A DNA stretch of 64,000 bases from Paenibacillus sp. FSL K6-1096 (GCF_037977055.1 NZ_CP150274.1:5828001-5892000); one strand, 5' to 3'; positions 9,601 through 17,602 are shown, counted from the first letter of the stretch. The notes: generated from the sequence alone by a model not told the origin. Numbers and translations: made by a program.

Positions 9601-11003
9601 ATGATCAGATTATCATCCAAGCCCGCACTACAGAGAGTGCAGAATTCATTGACAACTATACGATTGTGAAAAAGGATGAGCGGACGCTCACTTCCGTGGC
9701 TGTAGCTCCGGCCGAATTGAAGCTGAATGCCGGCGATAAGCACGCGACGGTGCTTACAGCAACCTATAGTGATAACTCCACTGCCGATGTTACGAATCAA
9801 GCGGTATGGACATCTTCTAATGAGCAGGTAGCTACAGTAGATGCCGAGGGCATCATTCATGCCGTTGAAGTGGGCGAGGCGACGATCCAGGCGAATTACG
9901 GCAACCTGCCGCCGGTGAAGCTAACAGTAACGGTTCAGGCAGAAGGTACACCCCCTAAGCTGCTGAAGCTGATTGCCGAGCCTGGCACACACACCTTACA
10001 GGTGAACAAGCAAGCAGCTTCCGTGATTTCGGCGGTATATGACAATGGAGTAAATACAGTGGTTACGGATCAGGTCCATTGGACATCTTCAGATCCTGCG
10101 GTCGCCTCGGTGTCGGAAAAGGGGATCATTACGGGGGTTGCAGCGGGGGACGGGGTAACGGTCACGGCTTCCTTCGGCGGCTTAACCGTTGCGATTCTCA
10201 TCGTCGTTGAGGGCGGAACGGTACCGGTGGTAACGCCGACGTCAACGCCACAAGCGGTAGGAACACCGGAAACAACGCCAGCACCAAAGCCGGCAGTAAC
10301 ACCGGCAGCAACGCCAAAACCAACACTGTCACCAACAGCAACGCCGACACCGTCACCGGCTATAACTGCCGCTCCTGTGAAGCCAACCTTAACCAGACCT
10401 GTGCTGAAAGACGGATTGGACTTAGATGCGCTAAAATCTATCGTTGCAACAGGCCGGACGGCTGCTATGGTTTCATTTAAGGATGTACCCGCAGTTCTGT
10501 GGAGTGCATCGTTCATTGAGCGTGCAGCCCGGATGGGGATGATAACGGGCTACGCGGATGGTTCATTCCATCCTGAAGCCAAAGTAACACGTGCGGAGTT
10601 TGCCGTAATGCTCACAAAAGCTTTCGGCCTGACCGGCTCACAGGGGACCGGATTCTCCGATACGCAGGGGCATTGGGCTTCGATGGCACTTGCAGCGCTT
10701 CAACAACATGGAGTGATTCAGGGCTATGCCGATGGTTCCTTCCACCCCAAGCAGGAGATCACCCGTGCGGAAGCTGTGACTATGCTGGCGCGTCTTACGA
10801 GCTATGTTCCCGGCACACCAGCACGATTCTCTGACCTCCCGGCAAGCTGGGCGGAAGAGCCAATTAATGCCTTCGCTAATGCGGGGATTATCTCAGGGAC
10901 AGGCAATGGCGCCTTCAAACCGAAGGAATCCGCTTCCCGCGCTGAAGCCGTAGTGATGATCATCCGGCTCATGGATAAACTTGTTGAAACGGGTCAGGAG
11001 TAG
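6690..11003 (+). CDS. secreted multidomain metallophosphoesterase with SLH anchor
   Basis: A 1437-residue cell-surface protein. Order seen: signal peptide (1-39, lysines then a hydrophobic core); a carbohydrate-binding-like beta domain (about 45-210); an Ig-like domain (215-310); a cohesin-like domain (320-445, VKSFQARIKFDPATLQ); an SH3-like segment (about 490-555); a fibronectin/purple-acid-phosphatase N-terminal-like domain (600-715); a calcineurin-type phosphoesterase (725-915) with DSH, GGDMVDDG, GNHD, HKPAYH and GHDHVYAR; two Big_2 domains (about 1000-1170); a Thr/Pro-rich linker (1178-1233); three SLH repeats (1270-1437). The SLH repeats should bind pyruvylated wall polymer. The substrate is unknown; the phosphodiesterase or phosphatase role is from the fold. 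The start is GTG. Confidence 0.88.
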   Translation: MNNHPFVKKVWSGILAMAILLPVFTPALAPLPAAFGAAAEPSGVVKVEDFEQVSLTDLTFDSARIHSGSLALETNPKYVHSGAKSLRIDYDFIGITDNPSQVAVGPATQLPLSDRTPKRIGMWVYANQEGHGLTSKFYVSSTGKSKTYEIRSEETGIDWSGWKYVEADIGSDLTMPGTLAFYFQMKERQMSKKNKGSIWIDDVRLIYDEPINEDMDVPVLSPAAPAPNQMLSAPVTDIILSAEDAKSGIDPDSIRLTVDGQAAAPSAYAYDLNLKQIIYHPELPLAGGYHQVLAEVKDRAGNPAASEYAFQIEHGARFSLEAPEEAVSNDTYRLKLKATDVGEVKSFQARIKFDPATLQANVVTARSGLSQVKTTLDNTGGYVEVSAEGLQGDQAEALASIDFEVNRSAKMERGETAKYIEMVDGSFGYGSGTPVRSLASPLTFKIGFPYKISIKGSGLLTQSIITVTSRAGAPVEGAGIDFTDTSGPQTYVRVTADGAKVYAKADSSSAILLTVEKNAQMFATAGSASEFTKVYLPDGSKAGYISSVDVEQDDLTTGMGLTDAKGEIRTSLTNLAIGTWSVQAVKDGGTSESIRMNVVAPFGGEDPQYVQTFVTEDMKTMMSVGWQSAPSVQEAYIQYMKDSDWVDSDLTNAPAKAAVQRAFSDVEVIPEAAGGPMGEIKFHNALVTGLEPGTGYHYRVGYEGHWSDWYSYKTVEAAPDKPVSFVFVTDSHTKGDNGLETYQQLIKNAFTNYPDTQFIMHGGDMVDDGAVLNEWNQFREASSVYASSVPSAYAMGNHDVKGGGKYIFAKGLGLPLNGPEIQKEYAYSFDSGEVHFVVLNSEADEVTMGKQAEWLREDLISSNKKWKIVMFHKPAYHTEDGRGNLIEYTQTYFAPILEELKVDLVLEGHDHVYARTYPMSKGKPLPSGEQGTVYLDGGASGWKFYDGSKYEYLDFMFDEDVPVYSAIQVSHDQIIIQARTTESAEFIDNYTIVKKDERTLTSVAVAPAELKLNAGDKHATVLTATYSDNSTADVTNQAVWTSSNEQVATVDAEGIIHAVEVGEATIQANYGNLPPVKLTVTVQAEGTPPKLLKLIAEPGTHTLQVNKQAASVISAVYDNGVNTVVTDQVHWTSSDPAVASVSEKGIITGVAAGDGVTVTASFGGLTVAILIVVEGGTVPVVTPTSTPQAVGTPETTPAPKPAVTPAATPKPTLSPTATPTPSPAITAAPVKPTLTRPVLKDGLDLDALKSIVATGRTAAMVSFKDVPAVLWSASFIERAARMGMITGYADGSFHPEAKVTRAEFAVMLTKAFGLTGSQGTGFSDTQGHWASMALAALQQHGVIQGYADGSFHPKQEITRAEAVTMLARLTSYVPGTPARFSDLPASWAEEPINAFANAGIISGTGNGAFKPKESASRAEAVVMIIRLMDKLVETGQE

Positions 11004-11113
11004 GATAAATAGATTAAGATAATGCGAACATGTGTGCCTTTTGTTATATAATAATCCATTAAAATGGAATATAATCACAAGAAACAAGCAGGATATAACA
11101 GGAGGCGACTAAA

Positions 11114-12043
11114 ATACCCTTACCGCATGATGAGGCTTTTAAGAAGCTGCTGGAGACGTTCTTTCAGGAATTTATTGAGTTGTTTTTCCCTGAGCTTGAT
11201 TCGATGCTGGACTACAGTGAGACCCGGTTTCTGATGCAGGAGCTGCTGGTCGATATTGTTGGCGAGGAAGCGCGGGAGCTGGATCTGCTGCTGGAAATCC
11301 GCTACAAAGGATTGGACGGTTATATTCTGATTCATCTGGAGCCGCAGTCGTATAGGGATTCACGGTTTCATGAACGGATGTTTATTTACTTCAGCCGTCT
11401 GTTTGAGCGCTACCGCAAAGAGCATAAGCTGATTATTCCCATTGCGATCTTCACTTCAGATGAGATCAGGGAAGAGCAGGACACCTTGGAGATGGTGATT
11501 CCTGAGCACCAGATCCTGCGCTTTCAGTTTCTCAAGGTCGAACTGCGCAATCAGAACTGGCGCCGCTTTATTGATTCGGATAATGCGGTAGCTGCTGCGT
11601 TACTGGCCAAGATGGGTTATACTACAAGAGAAGCGAGAGATGTGCGCCGGGAGTTCCTGCGTATGTTCATGAAGCTGAAGACACGGCTCGATCAAGGACG
11701 GCTGGCGCTTGTGATGTCAGTGGCAGATTTATATTTCCAGCCGGACCGGGCCCAGGATGAAGAGATTATAAAAGAGTTAATGATACAATATCCGGAGGAG
11801 GGTGAAGCGATTATGGAATTGATGCCGGCCTGGAAGCGTTGGGGATACGAAGAAGGTATAGCTGAAGGCATAGAACAGGGAATTGAGAAAGGCATAGAAC
11901 AAGGCATAGAACGGGGAATTGAGCAAGGAGTAGAAAAAGGCCAGGCGGAGATTATCCGCAAGCTACTGCTTCACGGATTCACTCCGGAAGAGGTGTCCAA
12001 AGCGGTGGAGTTACCGATAGAGAAGATTAAGAAGCTGATGTAA
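11114..12043 (+). CDS. Rpn-family (PD-(D/E)XK) nuclease, apparent AUA start
   Basis: A recombination-promoting nuclease/putative transposase-family protein. The core shows DLLLEIRYKG and ILIHLEPQS, matching the D...E-x-Q catalytic pattern, and the C-terminus has the usual string of EGIEQGIEKGIEQG-type repeats before a short helical tail. Family-like sequence (PLPHDEAFKKLLETFFQEF) begins at 11117, upstream of the first standard start codon, TTG at 11180, which has no ribosome site. The frame is open back to a stop at 11096. AGGAGG at 11100-11105 is ideally placed for AUA at 11114, so I give that as the likely start (309 codons); a gene that has lost its start codon is the alternative. Function inferred from family only. 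Confidence 0.75.
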   Translation: MPLPHDEAFKKLLETFFQEFIELFFPELDSMLDYSETRFLMQELLVDIVGEEARELDLLLEIRYKGLDGYILIHLEPQSYRDSRFHERMFIYFSRLFERYRKEHKLIIPIAIFTSDEIREEQDTLEMVIPEHQILRFQFLKVELRNQNWRRFIDSDNAVAAALLAKMGYTTREARDVRREFLRMFMKLKTRLDQGRLALVMSVADLYFQPDRAQDEEIIKELMIQYPEEGEAIMELMPAWKRWGYEEGIAEGIEQGIEKGIEQGIERGIEQGVEKGQAEIIRKLLLHGFTPEEVSKAVELPIEKIKKLM

Positions 12044-12074
12044 GCAGAGCCTCTCCATATATCCGTACGCAGAC

Positions 12075-12106
12075 AAACAGACCGGCTAGCCTAAGCCGGT
12101 CTGTTT
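12075..12106. terminator. bidirectional terminator
   Basis: AAACAGACCGGCT (12075-12087) and AGCCGGTCTGTTT (12094-12106) form a perfect 13-bp stem with a six-base loop between two convergent genes. The AAA/TTT ends serve both directions. Confidence 0.8.
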
Positions 12107-12126
12107 GGTGTGTCTACACCCACATT

Positions 12127-12888
12127 TTATTCAATATAGCTCTTCGTTGCTTCATACATCTGGGCCGCGTATTCATCAATCCGGTCGCGCGACATGCGCA
12201 GCCGTTCCACCGAGCTGCCGTATCCGATCTCCTGGAGGCCCTCAGTGAGTCCCTGGAAGATTCCATCCGTGAACGCATCTAACGGCTCGCCATGCACATG
12301 CAGTCCTGTTCCGCCGAGGTCCGTATTCACTGCCGGGGGCGCAACCTCGATCACTTCAACAGAGGTCGCGGAGAGCTGGAGCCTCAGACTCATGGTGAAG
12401 GAGTGTAGGGCCGCCTTCGTGGCAGAATAAATGGGGGCAATGGCAAACGGAGTAAAGGCCAGACCTGAGGTCACATTAAGGATGGATGCGGCTTCCTGGC
12501 TTGCGAAGTATGGAGCAAACAGCATCGCCAGATGAAGCGGAGCTTCAAGATTCGTGGTGATTTCCTGATTGTAATCAGCCCAGTGATGCTTCACATCCGC
12601 TGTCTGCACATTGAACCGCTGCTGAATTCCGGCATTGTTCACCAGAACATTCACTCCGGGATAGCTTGCGGTTACCCAGTCGAATAAGCCGAGACGTTCA
12701 GACTCTGCCTTTAAATCACACACTCGGGTAATCAGCTCCGGGAATTTCTCCTTTGCAGCCTGCAGCACCTCTTCACGCCGTCCGGTAATGATGACCGTAT
12801 TCCCCATCTGGATGAACCGTTCGGCCATCGCCAGTCCAATGCCGGAGCCTCCGCCTGTAATCAGAATGGTGTTTGCTGAGAGCTTCAT
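12127..12888 (-). CDS. SDR-family oxidoreductase (DltE-like)
   Basis: A 253-residue short-chain dehydrogenase. Visible motifs: TGGGSGIG cofactor loop (11-18), NNAG (84-87), serine 141, and the catalytic pair Y154 and K158 in YSATK. The TGR at 35-37 after the second strand suggests NADP(H) preference, as an inference. It most resembles DltE-type SDRs, named for their place near dlt operons, but no dlt gene is near here. The ATG overlaps the stop of the MerR gene by four bases, so the pair is translationally coupled and probably under control of that regulator. Substrate unknown. Confidence 0.88.
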   Translation of the reverse strand: MKLSANTILITGGGSGIGLAMAERFIQMGNTVIITGRREEVLQAAKEKFPELITRVCDLKAESERLGLFDWVTASYPGVNVLVNNAGIQQRFNVQTADVKHHWADYNQEITTNLEAPLHLAMLFAPYFASQEAASILNVTSGLAFTPFAIAPIYSATKAALHSFTMSLRLQLSATSVEVIEVAPPAVNTDLGGTGLHVHGEPLDAFTDGIFQGLTEGLQEIGYGSSVERLRMSRDRIDEYAAQMYEATKSYIE

Positions 12889-13271
12889 GATAAAACCTCT
12901 TTTCGATTAGTTTTCAAATAATTCGTATACCGCTCTATTTTCTTGTCTATCCCCTGCAAGGATTCGGTCATGAGTGCAATCTGGTCTAATACCGCCTGCT
13001 TATGTTCTTGAAACATGGCCAGCCGCAGCGCAATGGTGCTGTCCCCTTCTGCCATCCAGTCCACATATTGTCTGATCCGGCTGATGGGCATTTGTGTGTT
13101 TTTCAGATAGAGGATGATCTTAAGGAAAGCGAGATAATCCTCCGTGAAAATCCGCCTGCCTGCCTCATCGCGCTCCATCCGGGGCAGCAGCCCCTGCTTC
13201 TCATAATAACGTATGGTGGATTCCGGAACCCCTAACCGGGCCGCAGCTTCGCCAATGGAATAATACTTCAT
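12885..13271 (-). CDS. MerR-family transcriptional regulator
   Basis: A 128-residue regulator. The N-terminal winged helix (YSIGEAAARLGVPESTIRYYEKQGLLP) is typical of MerR proteins, followed by a coiled-coil dimerisation helix and a short effector region without a cysteine cluster, so it resembles the small-molecule-sensing, non-metal members. It is the first gene of a two-gene unit with the SDR and presumably controls it. Its own promoter has the 19-bp spacer and palindrome expected for MerR control. Confidence 0.9.
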   Translation of the reverse strand: MKYYSIGEAAARLGVPESTIRYYEKQGLLPRMERDEAGRRIFTEDYLAFLKIILYLKNTQMPISRIRQYVDWMAEGDSTIALRLAMFQEHKQAVLDQIALMTESLQGIDKKIERYTNYLKTNRKEVLS

Positions 13272-13307
13272 CTGGAGACCTCCAAAGTGTATGGTGTCGA
13301 CTGATAT

Positions 13308-13338
13308 AGCATACGACTTAAACTATGGTTTAAGTCAA
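13308..13338 (-). promoter_or_regulatory. MerR-type promoter with palindromic operator
   Basis: On the minus strand TTGACT (13333-13338) and TATGCT (13308-13313) are separated by 19 bp, the over-long spacer typical of MerR-activated promoters. The spacer holds the perfect inverted repeat GACTTAAAC-TATG-GTTTAAGTC (plus strand 13315-13336). Confidence 0.65.
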
Positions 13339-13455
13339 CCTGCTTTTTTGGGACTCTGTTAAAATATGGTTCTGGGGTAGTTTGCCAATTTGCTATAGTA
13401 TGGGGAATACGTTTACAATTCATAGGTATGATCCAAAAATTAGGAGGATTCTAAC

Positions 13456-14061
13456 ATGACGAAGACTGATTTTGCGGCTTACAAGTGGATGAATGAGGGA
13501 GACATCAGGTTTGAGGAGAACGCGGTTATTATGAGTGCGCCGCCGAAAAGCGACTTTTTCTGCAACAACGGGGCCATTGCCGAGGAGGGGCTGACTCCTG
13601 AGAGTCTGACGAATGCTCCCTTCTTCTATACAGAGGTGACCGGAGATTTCGTGCTGCGCGTGAAGGTCAGCCATGACTTCAGGGATACGTATGATTCCTC
13701 TTCCATTATGGTGATGCAGGACCTTAGCGTCTGGGCCAAGGCCTGCTTTGAGCTGACCGATTTCAATACTCATGCCGTGGTCAGCGTGGTCACGAACCAG
13801 ACCTCAGATGACGCGAACGGCTGTAACATTGACGGCAATGAGGTATGGCTTCAGGCGGCCCGGTCGGGTAACGCCTTTGCTTTTCATTATTCTACAGATG
13901 GAGTCAGGTTCGACATGATGCGCTTCTTCACGTTGCCTGTGGAAGACACGATCCGGGTAGGATTACTGGCCCAAGCCCCAACAGGTGAAGGCGGAGAGAG
14001 AAGGTATGAGCAGTACTCGCTGGAACCGCGGACCGTTAAGAATATTAGAGCTGGGGAATAA
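13456..14061 (+). CDS. DUF1349 domain protein
   Basis: A 201-residue protein of the DUF1349 family, a concanavalin-A-like beta-sandwich found in fungal and bacterial proteins of unknown role (related to yeast regulation-of-enolase-1 protein). Matching features are WMNEGDIRFEEN at the N-terminus, TEVTGDFVLRVKV, DSSSIMVMQDLSVWAKACFE and VGLLAQAP. No signal peptide is seen, so it is cytoplasmic. ATG at 13456 follows TTAGGAGGATTCTAAC. It stands alone and converges with the membrane-protein gene downstream; only eight bases separate them. Confidence 0.85.
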   Translation: MTKTDFAAYKWMNEGDIRFEENAVIMSAPPKSDFFCNNGAIAEEGLTPESLTNAPFFYTEVTGDFVLRVKVSHDFRDTYDSSSIMVMQDLSVWAKACFELTDFNTHAVVSVVTNQTSDDANGCNIDGNEVWLQAARSGNAFAFHYSTDGVRFDMMRFFTLPVEDTIRVGLLAQAPTGEGGERRYEQYSLEPRTVKNIRAGE

Positions 14062-14084
14062 GCGGGCCTTTAGCCCGTACTTTT
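14062..14084. terminator. small hairpin between convergent genes
   Basis: CGGGC (14063-14067) pairs with GCCCG (14073-14077), followed by TACTTTT on the plus strand. It overlaps the stop codon of the minus-strand gene. A weak terminator at best. Confidence 0.4.
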
Positions 14085-14615
14085 GGCCTGGCGGGGCCAG
14101 ATGAAGTAAGTAACGGTGATGACCAGATCAATGCCGACAACAATCGACCAGATTCTCAGTGTGCCGGATAGCGCTTCAGTACGTGCGGGATCGCCAATCC
14201 AGACGATCAGTCCATAGAGAATACCTGCACCGAGGGCAAAAGAGAGCAGATGCCTCACCCAGCCTTTGAGATAATGCCTCGCATAGTCCAGGCCATACCG
14301 TTTCACCGGCTTCGCCCCTTGCTTCGTAACATAGTAGCGGAAGCGTTCGTCTGCCCAGGCGATCATGCTTTTGCCAAAGATCAGGGAGACCGAGATGTAC
14401 ACGGCTGCCAGCGCATGTGCAAGTGTAGCGGTAGCGCCCCGGGCGAGATCTACGCCGGAGACGGCCAGCAGAATGATATCCAGCACTGGAGTCATCGCCA
14501 GGAGAATCAGCCCCAGTGTAGGCCGTTTGAAGATATAGCGTGCTGTAAAGCCGGCAAGAATGACCACCCAGAACAACACCTCACAGGTAACAATTGCCCA
14601 TGCAACCAGATTCAT
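14070..14615 (-). CDS. integral membrane protein of unknown function
   Basis: A 181-residue protein with about five hydrophobic segments (roughly residues 3-24, 32-53, 62-82, 120-140 and 155-173) and a basic loop (YYVTKQGAKPVKRYGLDYARHY, residues about 95-115) between segments three and four. I do not recognise a named family with confidence; similar proteins occur in Paenibacillus and Bacillus as hypothetical membrane proteins. It is transcribed divergently from the TetR gene, with a candidate operator between them, so it may be the target of that regulator. Confidence 0.75.
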   Translation of the reverse strand: MNLVAWAIVTCEVLFWVVILAGFTARYIFKRPTLGLILLAMTPVLDIILLAVSGVDLARGATATLAHALAAVYISVSLIFGKSMIAWADERFRYYVTKQGAKPVKRYGLDYARHYLKGWVRHLLSFALGAGILYGLIVWIGDPARTEALSGTLRIWSIVVGIDLVITVTYFIWPRQAKSTG

Positions 14616-14681
14616 ATCGCACCCCTTTTTATAGTCGATTGTAATAATAGTCTAGTCGAAGTATAGCAGCGGATTTTAAAT

Positions 14682-14695
14682 AATACAAGTGTATT
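14682..14695. promoter_or_regulatory. candidate TetR operator palindrome
   Basis: AATACA-AG-TGTATT is a perfect 14-base palindrome lying between the divergent membrane-protein and TetR genes, just upstream of the TetR -35 box. Binding by the neighbour is an inference. Confidence 0.4.
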
Positions 14696-14705
14696 GCAAA
14701 AAACA

Positions 14706-14733
14706 TTGCTTCGCGGCAGGGTTGTGCTAGAAT
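14706..14733 (+). promoter_or_regulatory. SigA promoter of the TetR gene, leaderless
   Basis: TTGCTT (14706-14711), a 16-bp spacer and TGCTAGAAT, an extended -10. The expected start point, about seven bases after the -10, coincides with the ATG at 14740. Confidence 0.5.
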
Positions 14734-14739
14734 AGGATC

Positions 14740-15324
14740 ATGCCAAAAATTGTAGATCATTCCGAACGAAAATCACATATTGCCGAAGCCACCTGGCGTG
14801 TCATAGTGCGGCATGGAATCCAAGGGGCTACGGTGCGTAATATTGCTGCCGAGGCGGGAGTGTCTCTGGGGGCGCTGCGCCATTATTTCTCTACCCAGCA
14901 TGAATTGCTGGATTTTGCCATGAATCTCGTGAAGGAGCGGGTTACTGTAAGGTGCATAGACATTATGCAGCAGGAGCTTCCCCCGAGAGAGAAGGTCTCC
15001 AAGGTTCTTCTGGAGCTCCTTCCTACAGACGAGGGCAGCATGGCGGAGATGGAGATCTGGCTCGCCTTCACCTTCCACCTCAAGACTCCGGGGGCATCGG
15101 GCACAGAGCTTGGGGATGGTATCCACCCTCTGGCCATCCGCCTGATAGAATATCTGGACGCGAACGCTCTGCTGAAGGAGAACCTGGATAAGGAGCTTGA
15201 AGCCGAGCGGCTGTATGCCATACTGGACGGACTGGCGCTGCACGCGCTGCTGGAGCCTAAGCGGCTGGACCGGGAGCGGATCATCCGGGTATTGGAGGGG
15301 CATCTGGATTCGATATGTATTTAG
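14740..15324 (+). CDS. TetR/AcrR-family transcriptional regulator
   Basis: A 194-residue repressor. The N-terminal helix-turn-helix is clear (GATVRNIAAEAGVSLGALRHYF, residues about 28-50) and the C-terminal ligand domain resembles the BetI/TetR_C_6 type. No ribosome site precedes the ATG; a -10 element ends only six bases upstream, so the mRNA should be leaderless. It faces away from the membrane-protein gene with a 14-base palindrome between them. The aldo/keto reductase gene follows on the same strand about 110 bases downstream, after its own possible start signals. Effector unknown. Confidence 0.88.
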   Translation: MPKIVDHSERKSHIAEATWRVIVRHGIQGATVRNIAAEAGVSLGALRHYFSTQHELLDFAMNLVKERVTVRCIDIMQQELPPREKVSKVLLELLPTDEGSMAEMEIWLAFTFHLKTPGASGTELGDGIHPLAIRLIEYLDANALLKENLDKELEAERLYAILDGLALHALLEPKRLDRERIIRVLEGHLDSICI

Positions 15325-15432
15325 ATTATCTGCCCCTCCAACTGATTCTTTCTCTTATTGACAAAATGTACTAGAATGGAGAGGGTTGAAGTAACCGGTT
15401 ACGGGCCGGATTCAGAGAGGAGCAACGGATTC

Positions 15433-16371
15433 ATGAAGTACCGCAGATTGGGTGGAACAGGACTGAAGGTCAGCGAGATCAGCTTGGGAAGCTGGCTGAC
15501 GTATGGGGGTTATGTGGAGCAGGACCATGCGGTTAAGGCGATTGAAACCGCTTACTCGCTGGGCGTTAATTTTTTTGATACGGCTAATGTGTATGAAAAA
15601 GGGGCGGCGGAGCAGGTGCTGGGGGCAACCTTAAGCCACTATCCGCGTGAATCCTATGTCCTGGCGACCAAGGTATTCGGTGTGATGGGCGATGGTCCTA
15701 ATGACCGGGGACTGTCCCGCAAGCATATCACGGAACAATGTCATGCCAGCCTGAAGCGGCTTGGTGCAGAATATGTGGATCTGCTCTATTGCCACCGGTA
15801 CGATCCTGAGACTCCGCTTGAAGAGACTTTGCGGGCGCTGGATGATCTGGTCCGCCAGGGCAAGGTGCTCTATGTAGGGGTAAGCGAGTGGACGGCGGCA
15901 CAGATGACCGAAGCGCTTGCCGTTGCTGACCGTTACCTGCTGGATCATATCGTGGTTAATCAGCCGGTATACAATATGTTTGAACGCTACATCGAGAAGG
16001 AGATTATTCCCCTGGGCGTGCGCAAGGGAATCGGTCAGGTTGTATTCTCTCCGCTGGCCCAAGGCCTGCTGACCGGCAAATACAGCTCCGTCAGCGACAT
16101 TCCTGAGGATAGCCGGGCGGCAAGAATCGACTGGATGCGCAAAGGGATTACAGAGGAGAAGATTACCAAGGTCCAGGAGCTGGGCAAGCTGGCTGCGGAG
16201 CTGGATATCTCTGTCGGCAATCTGGCGCTGGCTTGGATTCTGCGCCAGCCGAATGTGGCCAGTGCCCTGGTCGGGGCCAGCAGTCCCGAGCAGGTGGAGC
16301 AGAATGTGCAGGCCTCCGGCCTGGAGCTTAGTGAGGATGTACTGGCACGAATTGAGGATATTATCGCTTAA
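15433..16371 (+). CDS. aldo/keto reductase (Kv-beta-like)
   Basis: A 312-residue NADPH-dependent oxidoreductase with a TIM-barrel fold. The catalytic tetrad is visible: D49 and Y54 in FFDTANVYEKG, K80 in VLATKVFG and H121 in LLYCHRYD. It resembles the Kv-beta/YhdN-type family of general carbonyl reductases. The reading frame is open upstream to a TTG at 15358, but the added 25 residues look non-coding and the ATG at 15433 has AGAGAGGAG in front and begins the family sequence (MKYRRLGGTGLKVSEISLGS). It heads a group with the epimerase gene, 42 bases on. Confidence 0.9.
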   Translation: MKYRRLGGTGLKVSEISLGSWLTYGGYVEQDHAVKAIETAYSLGVNFFDTANVYEKGAAEQVLGATLSHYPRESYVLATKVFGVMGDGPNDRGLSRKHITEQCHASLKRLGAEYVDLLYCHRYDPETPLEETLRALDDLVRQGKVLYVGVSEWTAAQMTEALAVADRYLLDHIVVNQPVYNMFERYIEKEIIPLGVRKGIGQVVFSPLAQGLLTGKYSSVSDIPEDSRAARIDWMRKGITEEKITKVQELGKLAAELDISVGNLALAWILRQPNVASALVGASSPEQVEQNVQASGLELSEDVLARIEDIIA

Positions 16372-16413
16372 TCTATGATTTGAATCATTCGCATATGGAG
16401 AGGGAGGAAGCAG

Positions 16414-17436
16414 ATGAAGGTTCTATTTATCGGAGGAACGGGGCTTATCAGCCAGGCGGTATCGCGGCTGGCAGTGGAACGGGGAATAGAACTGTATCTG
16501 TTCAACCGGGGAGAACGCAGCAGTCTGGTGCCGGAAGGCGCGCAGGTGATTCAGGGGAACATCCGTGACAAGGAGCAGGCGGCAGAGGCACTTAAGGGCT
16601 ATGACTTCGATGTGGTGGTGGACTGGATTGCCTTCACACCGGAGCATGTGCAGACCGATATTGAGCTGTTCGCCGGAAAGACCCGGCAGTATATCTATAT
16701 CAGCTCGGCGTCTGCTTACCAGAAGCCGCAGCGCCATTATCTGATTACAGAAGAGACGCCGCTGGTGAACCCGTACTGGCAATATTCCCGGGACAAAATT
16801 GCCTCGGAGCAGCTGCTTCTGGAAGCCTATAAGACCAGCGGCTTCCCGGTGACGATTGTCCGCCCTTCCCATACCTACGGGGATACGGCGATTCCGGCAG
16901 CGCTGACCAGCTGGAGCCATCCATGGTCTCTGATTGAGCGTATCCGCAAGGGCCAGCCGCTCGTTATTCATGGTGATGGCACTTCCCTGTGGACGCTGAC
17001 ACATAATACCGACTTCGCCAAGGGCTTCGTCGGGCTGCTGGGCCACCCGGAGGTGATTGGGGAGGCGGTACACATCACCTCGGATGAGGTGCTGAACTGG
17101 AACCAGATCTATGCAGCAATCGGGGAGGCCGCAGGCCGGGAGCCGAAGGTGGTGCATATGTCCACCGATTTCATCGCCGCGCATACACCGCCCGGGACAG
17201 CGGACGGGCTGATCGGGGACCAGGCGGTCAGCAGTGTGTTCGACAACAGCAAGATTAAGCGGCTTGTTCCTGACTATCAGGCTACGGTCCCCTTCGCTGA
17301 AGGGGTGAAGCGGTCGGTGGCCTGGTTCGAGGCCCGGCCCGAATTATGCACCGTGGACCCGGACTGGTCCAAGCTGCTGGACGGGTTACTGGCAAGGCAT
17401 GGCGTGGATGCCAAGCTGCTGAGCTATTACGTGTAA
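16414..17436 (+). CDS. NAD-dependent epimerase/dehydratase family protein
   Basis: A 340-residue extended-SDR protein. The cofactor loop is FIGGTGLIS (residues 5-13), the catalytic-type pair is Y124 and K128 in YSRDK, and SSAS at 97-100 supplies the serine. It belongs to the atypical-to-extended SDR group often annotated as NAD-dependent dehydratase; the sugar-nucleotide substrate is not known. The ATG at 16414 follows AGAGGGAGGAAGCAG. Close spacing to the aldo/keto reductase gene suggests one transcript, ended by the hairpin at 17452. Confidence 0.85.
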   Translation: MKVLFIGGTGLISQAVSRLAVERGIELYLFNRGERSSLVPEGAQVIQGNIRDKEQAAEALKGYDFDVVVDWIAFTPEHVQTDIELFAGKTRQYIYISSASAYQKPQRHYLITEETPLVNPYWQYSRDKIASEQLLLEAYKTSGFPVTIVRPSHTYGDTAIPAALTSWSHPWSLIERIRKGQPLVIHGDGTSLWTLTHNTDFAKGFVGLLGHPEVIGEAVHITSDEVLNWNQIYAAIGEAAGREPKVVHMSTDFIAAHTPPGTADGLIGDQAVSSVFDNSKIKRLVPDYQATVPFAEGVKRSVAWFEARPELCTVDPDWSKLLDGLLARHGVDAKLLSYYV

Positions 17437-17451
17437 GTAGAATAGATCATC

Positions 17452-17491
17452 CAGAACAGGTGCTGTCCGGGAACGGGCGGCACCTGTTCTG
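17452..17491 (+). terminator. long hairpin after epimerase gene
   Basis: CAGAACAGGTGC and GCACCTGTTCTG form a perfect 12-bp stem with a GC-rich inner stem. The T-run after it is poor (CGCTTTC), so termination is probable rather than certain. Confidence 0.5.
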
Positions 17492-17602
17492 CGCTTTCAG
17501 CAGCAATTGTGTTTCATGCGCCGATGTCAGGTTATAGCATGAAAACCGGATTCCTGAATATACTCTCACTACCGAAATCCCCTTAATAAAGGAGTCCTGG
17601 CC

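Noticed and set aside
15358..15432. N-terminal extension of the aldo/keto reductase
   Set aside because: The added codons do not look like protein of this family, and a good ribosome site precedes ATG 15433.
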